64,000 bases of DNA, taken from assembly GCF_000325705.1 (NCBI RefSeq), contig NC_019904.1, forward strand, positions 3,846,001 to 3,910,000, read 5' to 3'. Positions 53,357 to 62,694 of this stretch are shown here, in pieces (the first letter of the stretch is position 1; each line of letters opens with the position of its first letter). Source of the DNA: Echinicola vietnamensis DSM 17526. GTDB lineage: Bacteria; Bacteroidota; Bacteroidia; Cytophagales; Cyclobacteriaceae. The notes beneath the pieces are model-generated. The model did no database searches and was not told where the DNA came from. It worked only from the letters and a program-made list of their open reading frames with translations. The translations under genes and the position numbers were made by a program.

Positions 53357-55165
53357 ATGAGCGTAACAAGAAAACTAACATCAGCATTTCTAAAAGCAAG
53401 CACGGTACCCGTGCTTGCTTTTTGTGCATTTACACCATCTTTAGGACAGGGTGTTTATGCCCTAAAACAAGTCAATACTCCCTATGATGAGCAGCAGCCC
53501 GTGTTGTCTGCCCAGGAAGAATTGTTCCTTAGTGTAGCCTTCCATCCAGAAAATACCGGCGGCAGCCGGGATTATGGTGATGTTTGGTACAGCAAGAAGG
53601 ATGAATTCAACCAATGGCAAGCGGCTAAACCTGTGGCCAGCCTGAGTACCGAAGGTTACGACCTTTTTATCGGTTTTCCTGATGACCAGACGGCCTTGGT
53701 GTATCATGATGGGAAAAAGAAACCCCACGGTATTCACCTGTACCGGCGCACGGGAGAGACGGATTGGAAATATGAATACCAGCTTGACTTTGGCAGTTTT
53801 AAGAACAATGGCAAAAGCTTTAGCGCCCGATTGCATCCATCTGGAGAGATTCTAGTCATGGCCATGAATACGTATGGAACTTTTGGCAATGAGGATATTT
53901 ATGTGAGCTTCAAGCAATCTGAAGGGAAATGGTCTGTCCCAAAGAATATTGGCGCCGATGTCAACAGTTTCGAACAGGAAATGACGCCTTTTTTGTCGGA
54001 TGATAGACAGGTGTTGTACTTTTCTTCCAATGGGCATGGAACCGGTGAAGGCAGGGATATTTACTATTCCCAGCGCCTCGATGACTCGTGGGAGCGGTGG
54101 AGCAAGCCCAAAATGCTACAAGATGATATCAATTCCAGGGGCGTGGAACTGTCGTATTTTATCGACCCCAATAGCCCGTATACGGCTTTTGTCACTACCA
54201 CCCAAAACAGTGAAGGGTATGGTGACATCCTCATGAGAAGGAAAGAGGAAATCGTGTTGGAAGAAGTGACTCCTGTGGAAGATGAAAGGTTTTTGGCAGC
54301 GAATTTCCCCGTGAGCGATCGCAGCTCCGTATCCGTGACCAATGCCGCCGAGGTGGTTCCGGAAACCCCTGAGGAACCGAAAGTGCCAGAAACACCTGCA
54401 CAGCCCACAATAGAAGAGGAGAGGCCTGCTGCAGTTTCCGAGGAGCAAGGACAAGAAGTTGAAATCGCTCAGGAAAGTGCAGCCGTACAAGTCGAAGAAG
54501 CGAAAAACGTGGAGGAGGTACCCATGGCAGAAGCCGAGGAAGAGCAAGCGCCTTCCATGGACGCCGCAAGAACCAACTCGATGATCAAGGTCAGTGCATT
54601 GGATAAAAACACAAACGCTGAGATTCCCTATAAAATAACGTTTAAAAATGCCAATGGTGATAAGCTTGGGATTGATGAAGGGCTAAAGGGGGCTCATGAG
54701 CTGGCGTTACGGGAAAATACCGCTAAAGTGACCGTTTCTTCTGAAAACTACCTTCCTGAGACGATCTTGGTCACCGATTTCAGGGACAAGGAACTGGTCA
54801 TGCTGACCCCGGCTGATAAAGGTACCAGTTTGGTGCTGCAAGAAGTGTTATTCAAGAAGGGAACAGCGGAATTGGCCGACCAAAATTCCCTGACCTATAT
54901 CGATCAATTGGTGGATTTTATGAAAGAAAATCCTTCCAAGAAGATCAGGTTGGAAGGACATACGGATAATGTAGGGAATGCAGCACTCAACAAGCAATTG
55001 TCCATGGAAAGGGCTGGATCCATCAGGGATTATATGGTAGATCACGGGGTCGCTTTTGAACGGATCATGTTACGTGGACTGGGCGGCAGTGAGCCGATTG
55101 CTGATAACAACACGGCGGCAGGAAGAGAAAAAAACAGGCGTGTGGAAATGGTCGTGATTGACTAA
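53357..55165 (+). CDS. PD40-repeat and OmpA-domain envelope protein
   Basis: 602 residues. Signal peptide (about 1-31). Residues 35-300 have beta-propeller PD40-type repeats (EELFLSVAFHPENTGGS, ARLHPSGEILVMAMNTYGTF, DRQVLYFSSNGHGTGEGRDI). A Glu/Pro/Ala-rich linker spans about 320-405. Residues about 485-602 are the peptidoglycan-binding OmpA domain: RLEGHTDNVGNAALNKQLSM and AAGREKNRRVEMVV. Such proteins anchor the envelope and may link with PorE-like or motility/secretion machinery. It starts 1 base after the DHS stop. Confidence 0.9.
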   Translation: MSVTRKLTSAFLKASTVPVLAFCAFTPSLGQGVYALKQVNTPYDEQQPVLSAQEELFLSVAFHPENTGGSRDYGDVWYSKKDEFNQWQAAKPVASLSTEGYDLFIGFPDDQTALVYHDGKKKPHGIHLYRRTGETDWKYEYQLDFGSFKNNGKSFSARLHPSGEILVMAMNTYGTFGNEDIYVSFKQSEGKWSVPKNIGADVNSFEQEMTPFLSDDRQVLYFSSNGHGTGEGRDIYYSQRLDDSWERWSKPKMLQDDINSRGVELSYFIDPNSPYTAFVTTTQNSEGYGDILMRRKEEIVLEEVTPVEDERFLAANFPVSDRSSVSVTNAAEVVPETPEEPKVPETPAQPTIEEERPAAVSEEQGQEVEIAQESAAVQVEEAKNVEEVPMAEAEEEQAPSMDAARTNSMIKVSALDKNTNAEIPYKITFKNANGDKLGIDEGLKGAHELALRENTAKVTVSSENYLPETILVTDFRDKELVMLTPADKGTSLVLQEVLFKKGTAELADQNSLTYIDQLVDFMKENPSKKIRLEGHTDNVGNAALNKQLSMERAGSIRDYMVDHGVAFERIMLRGLGGSEPIADNNTAAGREKNRRVEMVVID

Positions 55166-55640
55166 AGGCGTTGGTTTGAGCAGCCTAGCTGATTCCGCGA
55201 TTGATTTCCTGGCAGTATTGGAATGCAGATGGGGAGCGTCTCCTTTGGCCTATGATAAGGCAAGCATGAAATGATTTTTCTTCCTTGTCAGATAAGTTAG
55301 CAGGTCAGGTGGTATCGTTTCCCATGCCAATTAAAAAACTATACTTAACCAAACACCAGAGGCCGTCTCAGGATTGAACAATCCGTCATTACGAGCGGAG
55401 AAGCCTGCCTGACCGTAGGCAGGCTTCTCCGTCGCGGCGGGTCGAAATGCCGGTTTTAAAATTGACCTCAGGTGAATATATTGATGGCTGTTTTTTAAAA
55501 TGCGTTTGCCTGGCGCGAATCCCCATGAGTTTCCGCCTAAACCTGTTTTATGGCTAACAGCGGAAGTTCATCCTCTTAACGGGGCACGCTTTTTCCCTAA
55601 AACTGGTCGAAACGTATCTTCGTGGAAATATGGCTTACCC
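55166..55640. repeat. Gene-free region with REP-like hairpin
   Basis: 475 bases. GCCTGCCTGACCGTAGGCAGGC with flanking GAGAA/TTCTC (about 55402-55430) is a strong hairpin inside a GC-rich repeat starting CGTCATTACGAGCGG. The end (GGTCGAAACGTATCTTCGTG, GAAATATGGCTT) loosely resembles the module at the 872-bp repeat ends. No gene. Confidence 0.55.
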
Positions 55641-56186
55641 CTAAAATGAGCCTTCCATTTGATCTTTAAGCGTATCCAGCCCCTGTTGAAGCTGGTCTCC
55701 TAACATTTTTTCAATGCCCATCACCTTTTGGACGAGGTTCATTGGGTATTTGCTTTCGCCATGAAAGCCCCAGATCACTTTGGTTTGGTGGGCAGAAGTG
55801 CTTTCGGTGACCATATAGGCCTGGGCAGTGGATTCAAAAGGCTTGATGAACCTCAGCTCATAATCGATTCTTTTATTGGCCTCAAGGGTTGTAATTTCTT
55901 GTTCACCTTTGCCCACATCTTGGTGCTGGCTGTCCCACTTGGTGATGGCCCCCACCGTGCCGTCCTTTCCTTCGTAGGTCTTTTCCATTTTGGGATCTAT
56001 CGTCATCCAGACGGAAAATGAGTTCTGGTTTTTGAGCATTTTTACATATTCAAAAACTTCTTCTACCGGACGATTGATCATTACACTTTTTTCGACATTC
56101 AATTCCCTCGGTACAAAAAAAGCGGCAATCAGCACCAAAAGTGCTAGTCCGAGGATTGAAAGCAAGATGGTTTTAAGAATTTTCAT
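55641..56186 (-). CDS. SRPBCC (START-like) family protein
   Basis: 181 residues. One N-terminal membrane helix (about 6-24), then a START-like lipid/hydrophobic-ligand pocket: VEKSVMINRPVEEVFEYVKM, DPKMEKTYEGKDGTVGAITK, and the C-terminal helix MGIEKMLGDQLQQGLDTLKD. Similar polyketide-cyclase-like proteins are frequent and mostly uncharacterised. Membrane-anchored, monocistronic. Confidence 0.85.
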   Translation of the reverse strand: MKILKTILLSILGLALLVLIAAFFVPRELNVEKSVMINRPVEEVFEYVKMLKNQNSFSVWMTIDPKMEKTYEGKDGTVGAITKWDSQHQDVGKGEQEITTLEANKRIDYELRFIKPFESTAQAYMVTESTSAHQTKVIWGFHGESKYPMNLVQKVMGIEKMLGDQLQQGLDTLKDQMEGSF

Positions 56187-56482
56187 AACGGTTATCGGGC
56201 TAAATAGTGGAAGTGGCTTTTTGGTTTTGATTACTAAGATAACCTAATTTTTCGATTGGGAAATATATTAGGGAATGGTTTGCTCACGGGGAAGTGGTGT
56301 TTGCCCTAAACCCGCATGATGCATTGGCCTCTTACTTTCCTTGAGTTCCAAACAAAAGAAGGTTATACCGGGGCCATTCCCCTGATATAACCTTCAATAA
56401 TGACACACTTTTTATAACCTTTTTTAGCTGGTAAGCATTATGACCAGCATAGCTTCCTGTTCTTGTTGGCTGATGGAAAGGG
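56187..56482. other. Intergenic region between SRPBCC and S9 peptidase genes
   Basis: Nearly 300 bases. GGTTATACCGGGGCCATTCC CCTGATATAACC (about 56361-56392) forms an imperfect hairpin that could terminate the S9 transcript on the minus strand. Nothing else recognised. Confidence 0.4.
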
Positions 56483-58846
56483 CTATTTCAGTAGTGTATC
56501 GTTAAAGAGCTTCAATATACGTTTGTACTCGTCTGTCCAGCTGCTGGGTTCCACAAATCCGTGGTCTTCCACGGGATATACGGCCATTTCCCAATTATCC
56601 TTGCCCAATTCGATCAACCGCTGGGAGAGCCTGACCACATCTTGAAAGTGTACATTGACGTCCACCATACCGTGGGCAATGAGGAGGTTTCCCTCCAGGC
56701 CTTCGGCGAAATAGATTGGAGAACTTCTACGATAGGCGATCGGATCATTGACCGGCTCATTGAGGATGTTAGAAGTATAGCCGTGATTGTAATGCGCCCA
56801 GTCCGTTACAGAGCGTAAGGCAGCCCCTGAGGAAAAGGTTTCCGCTTCATTGAACAAGGCCATCAGTGTAATGAACCCACCATAACTGCCGCCATAGATG
56901 CCAATTCTTTCCGGATCTATGCCCATCTGCTGGGTCAGGTAATGGGCGCCATCCACTTGGTCAGAAAGGTCCTTTCCCCCCATATGCCTATAGATCCCCG
57001 TTCTCCAGTCCCGGCCATAACCTGCGCTTCCCCGGTAATCAATATCCAATACGGTATACCCCAGATCAGTCAGTAGGTTGTGAAACATGTATTCCCGAAA
57101 ATAGCTCGACCACCATTTATGGGCATTTTGCAAATATCCCGCTCCATGCACAAAGATCACGGCAGCCCCATTGGCTGCCGATGGGGCAGGGGTATACAGC
57201 CTAGCGGGCACTTTTGCGCCATCCGCTGCTTCAAAGTGGATCAGCTGTGGATCTCTCCATTCATAGGCTTCAAAGGCAGTGCTTTGACCAGCGGTAAGCT
57301 GGATGGGCTTTGCCTTGGTATTGCTTTCTTTTAGGTAGAGCTCCCAAGGCCGGTTGCTGTAACTGTGTAAGATGGCCATGTGCTTTTCATCCGGGGAAAG
57401 GCTTACTTGATTGTTCCCTTCCATGGAGGTGAGTTTTTCCATCTTTCCGCCCATGACGGGCATTTTGTAAAAGTGTCGTTCACCAGGGTGTACGGCAGAG
57501 GTGGTCAGGTACCAATGTTTGCCGTCTCGGGAGAGCATTGGTGAAAAAACCTCATATTCACCCTCTGTAAGAGCGGTTTTGGTGCCCTTTTCGACATTGT
57601 AGAGGTAAAGGTGGGAATAGCCTGTCTCTTCCGACTGGAAGTATACATGCTTGCCATCAGGAAGCCAGCCCAATGTCCCTCCCCAAAAACTGTAGCCAAT
57701 GCCCGGCCCGGCAATCCAAGCTTCGTCACGCTGCCTGTCAAGTGTTTCCAATGTGCCATCTTCCAAGTTGATCAAGGCAATCCACCTGTCCTTATTGTCC
57801 GCGGAGCGAATATTGACGATGGCCTGACCGTCTCGGGAAAAATAGGCTCCAGAAGTGGAAACGGACCGGTTTTTCTTTTCCCACTCCCGCTCAGGATAGT
57901 CGCTTACATAGTCGGGGAGGTCTTTGATGCCCGGCAATTGATCCGTCTGGACAAAATAGACCGTGTCCTTTTCCAAATTATAAATAGCCATTTCGACCTT
58001 GGACGCTTCGTCTCCTACTTTTGGTCGGGCATCCAGGTCAGTGGTGTACCCGGAGGCGTCAGCATAATCAGGAACAAACGTGTTTTTTCGTTCCTTGGAA
58101 GGGGTTATCAAATTGAAAGTGACGTATTCCGCATTCGGCGAAATACTCAGGTTTGCCAAGCGCTTTTTGTCTGTATAAAAGGCGAATTTTTCCGGTGTTT
58201 TGGTGGCCTCGCGATAAGCTTTTCGCTTTTCTTTTTTGTCTTCCCGTTCTTGAATCACTTGGAGCAGTTCAAGGTTTTCGGATTTTAGCCAATCCTCCTT
58301 CTCGGATAATTGAGAGGCTTTCTCCGCTGGTTTTTCACCACTGATGATGTTGGTGAGCTTTTTGATTTTTCCAGAAGAGCGATGATAGGTAAACACGTTG
58401 TTTGTGGCCTGAAATGCGATGAAATCTTCATCGGCCAAGAATACTGGTTGGGAAATACGCTCTCCCAGTTCGAGGAGCTGTTGTTCTTGACCATTCTCAA
58501 AGTCGTACAGAAATAAAATACCGTTTCGCGTATAAACTTTGAGGTCTTTGGCCTTGTTGAAATCTCCTGAGGAGGGGAGCAGGTGTTCTTCTTCCTCTAC
58601 GGGCACCTTGATGATGTTTTCCGTATCGGAAAGTGTGATTTTATAGAGTGAATCGGCAGGATCTTTTTCTGGATTGTAGTGAAAATAAATGGTTTTACCA
58701 TCTGCACCCCAGTTTATATTGGAGGGGAATGTGCCCATCCACTTGGGGTCTTGCATGATTTTTTCCACAGTGAGCGTGCTCTGCTGGGCACTTGAGGTCA
58801 AAATGCTGCCGAAAACGATTAAAAACAGGAAATAAACTTTTTTCAT
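56483..58846 (-). CDS. S9 family prolyl-oligopeptidase-like serine peptidase
   Basis: 787 residues with a signal peptide (about 1-20), so periplasmic or surface. Residues about 30-530 form a beta-propeller (WDxxPKVG-like, GWLPDGKHVYFQSEETGYSH) and 540-787 the alpha/beta-hydrolase domain. Catalytic triad: Ser654 in GIYGGSYGGF, Asp729 in HGMVDVNVHF and His762 in VEDHGF. Members cleave peptides after Pro or Ala (DPP IV and acylaminoacyl-peptidase types). The exact specificity cannot be read. Confidence 0.93.
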   Translation of the reverse strand: MKKVYFLFLIVFGSILTSSAQQSTLTVEKIMQDPKWMGTFPSNINWGADGKTIYFHYNPEKDPADSLYKITLSDTENIIKVPVEEEEHLLPSSGDFNKAKDLKVYTRNGILFLYDFENGQEQQLLELGERISQPVFLADEDFIAFQATNNVFTYHRSSGKIKKLTNIISGEKPAEKASQLSEKEDWLKSENLELLQVIQEREDKKEKRKAYREATKTPEKFAFYTDKKRLANLSISPNAEYVTFNLITPSKERKNTFVPDYADASGYTTDLDARPKVGDEASKVEMAIYNLEKDTVYFVQTDQLPGIKDLPDYVSDYPEREWEKKNRSVSTSGAYFSRDGQAIVNIRSADNKDRWIALINLEDGTLETLDRQRDEAWIAGPGIGYSFWGGTLGWLPDGKHVYFQSEETGYSHLYLYNVEKGTKTALTEGEYEVFSPMLSRDGKHWYLTTSAVHPGERHFYKMPVMGGKMEKLTSMEGNNQVSLSPDEKHMAILHSYSNRPWELYLKESNTKAKPIQLTAGQSTAFEAYEWRDPQLIHFEAADGAKVPARLYTPAPSAANGAAVIFVHGAGYLQNAHKWWSSYFREYMFHNLLTDLGYTVLDIDYRGSAGYGRDWRTGIYRHMGGKDLSDQVDGAHYLTQQMGIDPERIGIYGGSYGGFITLMALFNEAETFSSGAALRSVTDWAHYNHGYTSNILNEPVNDPIAYRRSSPIYFAEGLEGNLLIAHGMVDVNVHFQDVVRLSQRLIELGKDNWEMAVYPVEDHGFVEPSSWTDEYKRILKLFNDTLLK

Positions 58847-58937
58847 ATTTGGGATTTTTTCCCAATATGTTCAAGAAGTCGATGCCTTGCAAGGCAAAAA
58901 GGTTAAATGGTTACGAAAGCTTATGAATAAAAATATG

Positions 58938-59273
58938 TCATGACAGGGTGCCCAGAAAGTCGGAGATTTCCCGTTTGATGATTTCAATGTCTGCTTTGAG
59001 GGCCGTGATGTTTTGAGGATAGATATTGGGGACGTCTTTTTCGATTTCCTGAAGCATTTTCTTGGTGGATGAAGCCCCGACATACCCCATGGCTGATTTT
59101 GCCTTGTGAACCTTGATTCGGACTTCTTCATAGTTACCTTCGTCGAACAGGCTGTCCAGTTCGTCGAGTTCAGTGAGGTTATTGTTCATCACCATTTCCA
59201 GCATAGGGCGTATGAGTTCTGGATCATCCCCCAAAAACTGAAAAATAACATCCTTATTGATAAGTTCGTACAT
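58938..59273 (-). CDS. Hpt-domain phosphotransfer protein
   Basis: 111 residues, a single Hpt four-helix bundle. The phosphorylatable His56 lies in KVHKAKSAMGYVGA. ELIRPMLEMVMNNNLTELDE precedes it. Stand-alone Hpt proteins pass phosphate between histidine-kinase receivers and response regulators. No kinase or regulator is adjacent, so its partners are encoded elsewhere. Confidence 0.88.
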   Translation of the reverse strand: MYELINKDVIFQFLGDDPELIRPMLEMVMNNNLTELDELDSLFDEGNYEEVRIKVHKAKSAMGYVGASSTKKMLQEIEKDVPNIYPQNITALKADIEIIKREISDFLGTLS

Positions 59274-59447
59274 TTGACAATGAAAGAAAAGGGTTAAGAA
59301 GTAATAGTTTGTCTGTTTTGCCAGTAAAGAATTAAACCTAAAATTGGCTTTTTTAACGTTTTAGGGGCTTATAGTGTTTTAAGAACGTTAAGTTTAAACT
59401 ATTTTTGGCAAAATTTATATTGGAAAAATAGGCGAAAAGATTTCAAT

Positions 59448-59597
59448 ATGAAAACAAAGAAAAAAATATTTCTCTTGGTAAGTATTATTTTTCTGATCAT
59501 CATGATCTTGATCGGACTTGATATTTCGTCCAAAACGACCTTTCCGGGGTCTAAGGGGAATCTAAAAGAGCGGATTATCAATTCGGATTCCGAATAA
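59448..59597 (+). CDS. Small single-helix membrane protein (49 residues)
   Basis: ATG 59448 to TAA 59597. MKTKKKIFLLVSIIFLIIMI then LIGLDISSKTTFPGSKGNLK ERIINSDSE: a basic start, one membrane helix (about 7-24) and a short polar tail. It ends 39 bases before the next gene and may be co-transcribed with it. Too short for homology judgement, but composition and position support a real gene. Confidence 0.55.
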   Translation: MKTKKKIFLLVSIIFLIIMILIGLDISSKTTFPGSKGNLKERIINSDSE

Positions 59598-59636
59598 GTT
59601 AAATCATCCAAATTACCTGTAAAAAGATTTATTAAC

Positions 59637-60281
59637 GTGCACCAATTAAAAGTCCAAAACCTGATCAAGGTCCTATTGGAGAATAAAATTGAGCTGGAAG
59701 AGGATTTCCGGTTGGAAATCAATAAAAAATTGCTTGATGATAAAGCACTCGATTTGCAGACGGAGCTTTATGCATGTCTGGGCGGGATAGGGTCTCCAAT
59801 TTTGTTGGATAGGCTGCGGTTTGATTTTAGGATTGATCGAATGTTGTTTATATACGATGATGCCGTTCATTTTAACCGGTATCGTTTGGCGACCTTGAAG
59901 ACTTCCGTTTATGAGGTGTTTACTTTTTCGTGGTTGGACAGTTATAAGCGGCTGTGCAGGACATTTGAGCGGGAATGCCATAAGGCCGGACTGCATGACA
60001 GGATTTGGAATGGGCCACCGATTGCTTCTAAGTGCTTTGGCAGCTCCATGGAACCGGGGGATCTTACCGGAAATGGCGCGGCAGGATGGAAGCTAAATGC
60101 CTATAATGATGCCCAGTATGATTTACTCACGAGGCTTCACGGCTATAAGATTATCCGAATTCCCATGTACGAAAACATCATGACCGGGGGGAGCCTAAAG
60201 AAAATCGACCAACTCCTCTTGAATCCAAAAGAGGAAAATTACAACGCCATCTTGAATTGGCTTCAGCGGAAAACCGTTTAG
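59637..60281 (+). CDS. Conserved hypothetical protein
   Basis: 214 residues, GTG start at 59637 (the reading MHQLKVQNLIKVLLENKIEL). No signal peptide or membrane segment. The segment QTELYACLGGIGSPILLDRL RFDF and the pair GPPIASKCFGSSMEPGDLTG and NAYNDAQYDLLTRLHGYKII are probably conserved in Bacteroidota. I recognise no family with confidence. The stop overlaps that of the kinase gene by 4 bases (convergent). Confidence 0.7.
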   Translation: MHQLKVQNLIKVLLENKIELEEDFRLEINKKLLDDKALDLQTELYACLGGIGSPILLDRLRFDFRIDRMLFIYDDAVHFNRYRLATLKTSVYEVFTFSWLDSYKRLCRTFERECHKAGLHDRIWNGPPIASKCFGSSMEPGDLTGNGAAGWKLNAYNDAQYDLLTRLHGYKIIRIPMYENIMTGGSLKKIDQLLLNPKEENYNAILNWLQRKTV

Positions 60282-60934
60282 GGGATGGCAGGTTTGGCTT
60301 CCGTTTTATAGGGGGGGTATGAAAAAAGCCCATTGATCTCCCGATCGATTTGATTGACGATAAAGCTGAAATCTTCCCTGTTGGACACAAAATCCAGGTC
60401 ATTGACATCAATTATTAGCAGTTTTCCTTTGTCATAGCCGCTGATCCAGTCTTCATAATGCTGGTTGAGACTTTTGAGGTAATGGATGCTGATGGTGGTT
60501 TCGTAATCCCGGCCTCTTTTTTCGATCTGGCCGACCAGTTTGGGAATGTCTGCCCGCAGGTAGATCAATAAGTCCGGTGCAGCGGCATATTCCATCATGG
60601 AATGGAAAAGCTTTAGGTAGTTTTGGTAGTCCCGCTCATCGAAACAGCCTGACTGGTGCAAGTTGGCGGCAAAGATATAGGCATCCTCGTAAATGGTTCG
60701 GTCCTGTACTGTCGATACGGGTGAGCGGGCAATTTCCTTGATTTGGTTAAAACGACTGTTTAAAAAGAAAACTTGAAGATGAAAGGACCACTTTTTCATG
60801 TCCGCATAAAAATCCTCCAAATAAGGATTGGCCTCTACATCTTCTAACTCGACCTTCCAGCCGTAATGATGGCCAAGTTTTTTGGTCAGGGTGGTCTTAC
60901 CACTTCCGATGTTTCCAGCTATCGCGATGTGCAT
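60278..60934 (-). CDS. Deoxynucleoside kinase
   Basis: 218 residues, P-loop kinase. Walker A GNIGSGKT (7-14). VELEDVEANPYLEDFYADMK holds the catalytic acidic residue, QDRTIYEDAYIFA is the DRS-like substrate motif, and RGRDYETTISIHYLKSLNQH the lid. It phosphorylates deoxyribonucleosides (deoxyadenosine/deoxyguanosine/thymidine kinase family) for nucleotide salvage. Specificity cannot be assigned. Confidence 0.92.
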   Translation of the reverse strand: MHIAIAGNIGSGKTTLTKKLGHHYGWKVELEDVEANPYLEDFYADMKKWSFHLQVFFLNSRFNQIKEIARSPVSTVQDRTIYEDAYIFAANLHQSGCFDERDYQNYLKLFHSMMEYAAAPDLLIYLRADIPKLVGQIEKRGRDYETTISIHYLKSLNQHYEDWISGYDKGKLLIIDVNDLDFVSNREDFSFIVNQIDREINGLFSYPPYKTEAKPAIP

Positions 60935-61028
60935 ATTCGGTATAAGATTGAGCAGTTAACGGTTTGTAAGCGGACATAACGTCCAATTTAGTGTTCAGGG
61001 ACAGTCGGTTTGGCTGTTTTTAAAGGGA

Positions 61029-61925
61029 TCATGGTTGCTTCTGAAACCGCTCGGATACGACCAGTTCTTTGCTTCCTTGTGAATAGATGTAAAAACCTTC
61101 ACCTGATTTGACCCCTTTATTTCCTGCTTCCACCATATTGACCAAGAGTGGACATGGGGCATATTTTGGGTTGCCCAGGCCTTGGTAAAGAACATCCAAG
61201 ATAGCATGGCAGACGTCCAAACCGATAAAATCTGCCAGCTGCAACGGCCCCATGGGATGGGCCATGCCCAGCTTCATGACGGTGTCGATTTCCTGTACCC
61301 CGGAAACCCCTTCGTAAAGGGCGTAAATGGCTTCATTGATCATGGGCATCAGGATGCGATTGGCGACAAATCCCGGGTAATCATTGACTGCCACAGGTGC
61401 CTTTTCCAGTGCTTTAGCGACAGACATCACCTGATGGGTGGTTTCTTCGGATGTCTTGTATCCTTTGATGACCTCCACCAGTTGCATCACGGGAACCGGG
61501 TTCATAAAGTGCATGCCAATGACCTTGTCTGGCCGCGAAGTGGCAGCAGCGATTTTGGTGATGGAAATGGAGGAAGTATTGGTGGCCAAGATGGCTTCTT
61601 TAGGACTGAACTGGTCCAGCTGTCGAAAAATTTCTAATTTCAATTCGGTGTTCTCGGTCGCCGCTTCTACCACGATGGCCACATTTTTCACCCCTTTTTC
61701 CATGTCGGAATACGGGGTGATATTGGCCAAAGTGGAATCCTTTGTTTCAGCTTGAATAATTCCCTTCTCGATTTGTCGGTCCAAGTTTTTGGCAATGGTC
61801 GCCAGCCCCTTTTCCAAGGCTTTTTCATCCTTGTCGATTAAGGATACTTGATGATCGTGCTGGGCAAATACATGGGCGATACCATTCCCCATGGTGCCTG
61901 ATCCTATTACGGCTATTTTTGACAT
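61029..61925 (-). CDS. 3-hydroxybutyryl-CoA dehydrogenase
   Basis: 298 residues, standard length for the short FadB-type enzyme. Rossmann motif GSGTMGNGIAHVFA (8-21). Catalytic region GMHFMNPVPVMQLVEVIKG (His in HFMNP, Glu in VEVIKG). C-terminal helices with NDYPGFVANRILMPMINEAI and KLGMAHPMGPLQLADFIG. It oxidises (S)-3-hydroxybutanoyl-CoA to acetoacetyl-CoA, linking to beta-oxidation and to the ScoAB step encoded about 30 kb away. Monocistronic. Confidence 0.93.
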   Translation of the reverse strand: MSKIAVIGSGTMGNGIAHVFAQHDHQVSLIDKDEKALEKGLATIAKNLDRQIEKGIIQAETKDSTLANITPYSDMEKGVKNVAIVVEAATENTELKLEIFRQLDQFSPKEAILATNTSSISITKIAAATSRPDKVIGMHFMNPVPVMQLVEVIKGYKTSEETTHQVMSVAKALEKAPVAVNDYPGFVANRILMPMINEAIYALYEGVSGVQEIDTVMKLGMAHPMGPLQLADFIGLDVCHAILDVLYQGLGNPKYAPCPLLVNMVEAGNKGVKSGEGFYIYSQGSKELVVSERFQKQP

Positions 61926-62254
61926 AAAAGTAAATTATGCCCAAGGGATGAAAGCGCTTGGGACGGTTTATGGCTTGGTTTGTTATTCTTAAATTAAAAC
62001 TAAATGTTATCCCTGGGTTTAGCAAGTGTTGGGCACAAAGTATAACAGCCTCATCACAACTCGCTTTTAGCCTCATCTATCCTCACCACCGCAAAGAGGA
62101 GGAACATGTGCAGGCCTTGGCTGACTGTTGGCTGATTAATTCATCGGGTTCAAGGTTACATTTGACACTCTAATTGAGTGCTAGCTTTCAAGTCAAACAC
62201 TTAACTTCCCATGAGCTGTGTGTCTAAATTTAAGTAGTGTTTGTGTTACTATAT
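61926..62254. other. Intergenic region upstream of a truncated gene
   Basis: About 330 bases, no gene recognised. The frame on plus 61958-62173 has no support. GACACTCTAATTGAGTGCTAG (near 62165) is a small inverted repeat. Confidence 0.4.
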
Positions 62255-62291
62255 GTAAAGTAAACTTGACAAAATGATTTAATTACTTTAC
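62255..62291 (+). promoter_or_regulatory. Promoter with inverted-repeat operator
   Basis: GTAAAGTAA (62255-62263) and TTACTTTAC (62283-62291) are exact inverted repeats that straddle TTGACA (62266-62271) and the -7-like TTACTTTA. A repressor of the helix-turn-helix type could bind here. The regulator gene is not visible and may have been lost to the IS110 insertion. Confidence 0.45.
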
Positions 62292-62318
62292 ATTTAGATA
62301 GAACTAAATCTGAGTATT

Positions 62319-62504
62319 ATGAAATTAAAATATCTGTTTCCTAACAAGTACAAGAAAATTGGATGGTTAATCCCTATTCCCTCTGCCATCATTGGTTTGA
62401 TAACGCTAGTTTTAGATCTTGAACCGAATTATTTGGATTTTAATGTCCCTGCTATTTTTTCTGAAAGAGAAAATCTAAAAATAGGCTTGTTCAGTCATTT
62501 TTAA
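62319..62504 (+). pseudogene. Membrane protein fragment truncated near IS110
   Basis: 61 residues: MKLKYLFPNKYKKIGWLIPI then PSAIIGLITLVLDLEPNYLD and FNVPAIFSERENLKIGLF. One membrane helix (about 15-33), basic start, and abrupt end. It looks like the first quarter of a Bacteroidota membrane protein of the type found upstream of small XRE regulators. The rest is not found before the IS110 gene. A short authentic gene cannot be excluded. Confidence 0.45.
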
Positions 62505-62694
62505 AACTGGTAGGGCATAGTTTTGCTATCCTTTGAAAGGTTTTTTAAAGGACTATAAATTAAGTTAGGCCAAGTTAGAGAGTAAAATTTTTTCTACATG
62601 CTCGAAGCAATAACCGTTTGTTCTTGGCCTATGAGTTCAGTTTTTATTCCGGGACTTGTAAATCACCAATAAAAGCTCGAACTTTCACTTAATC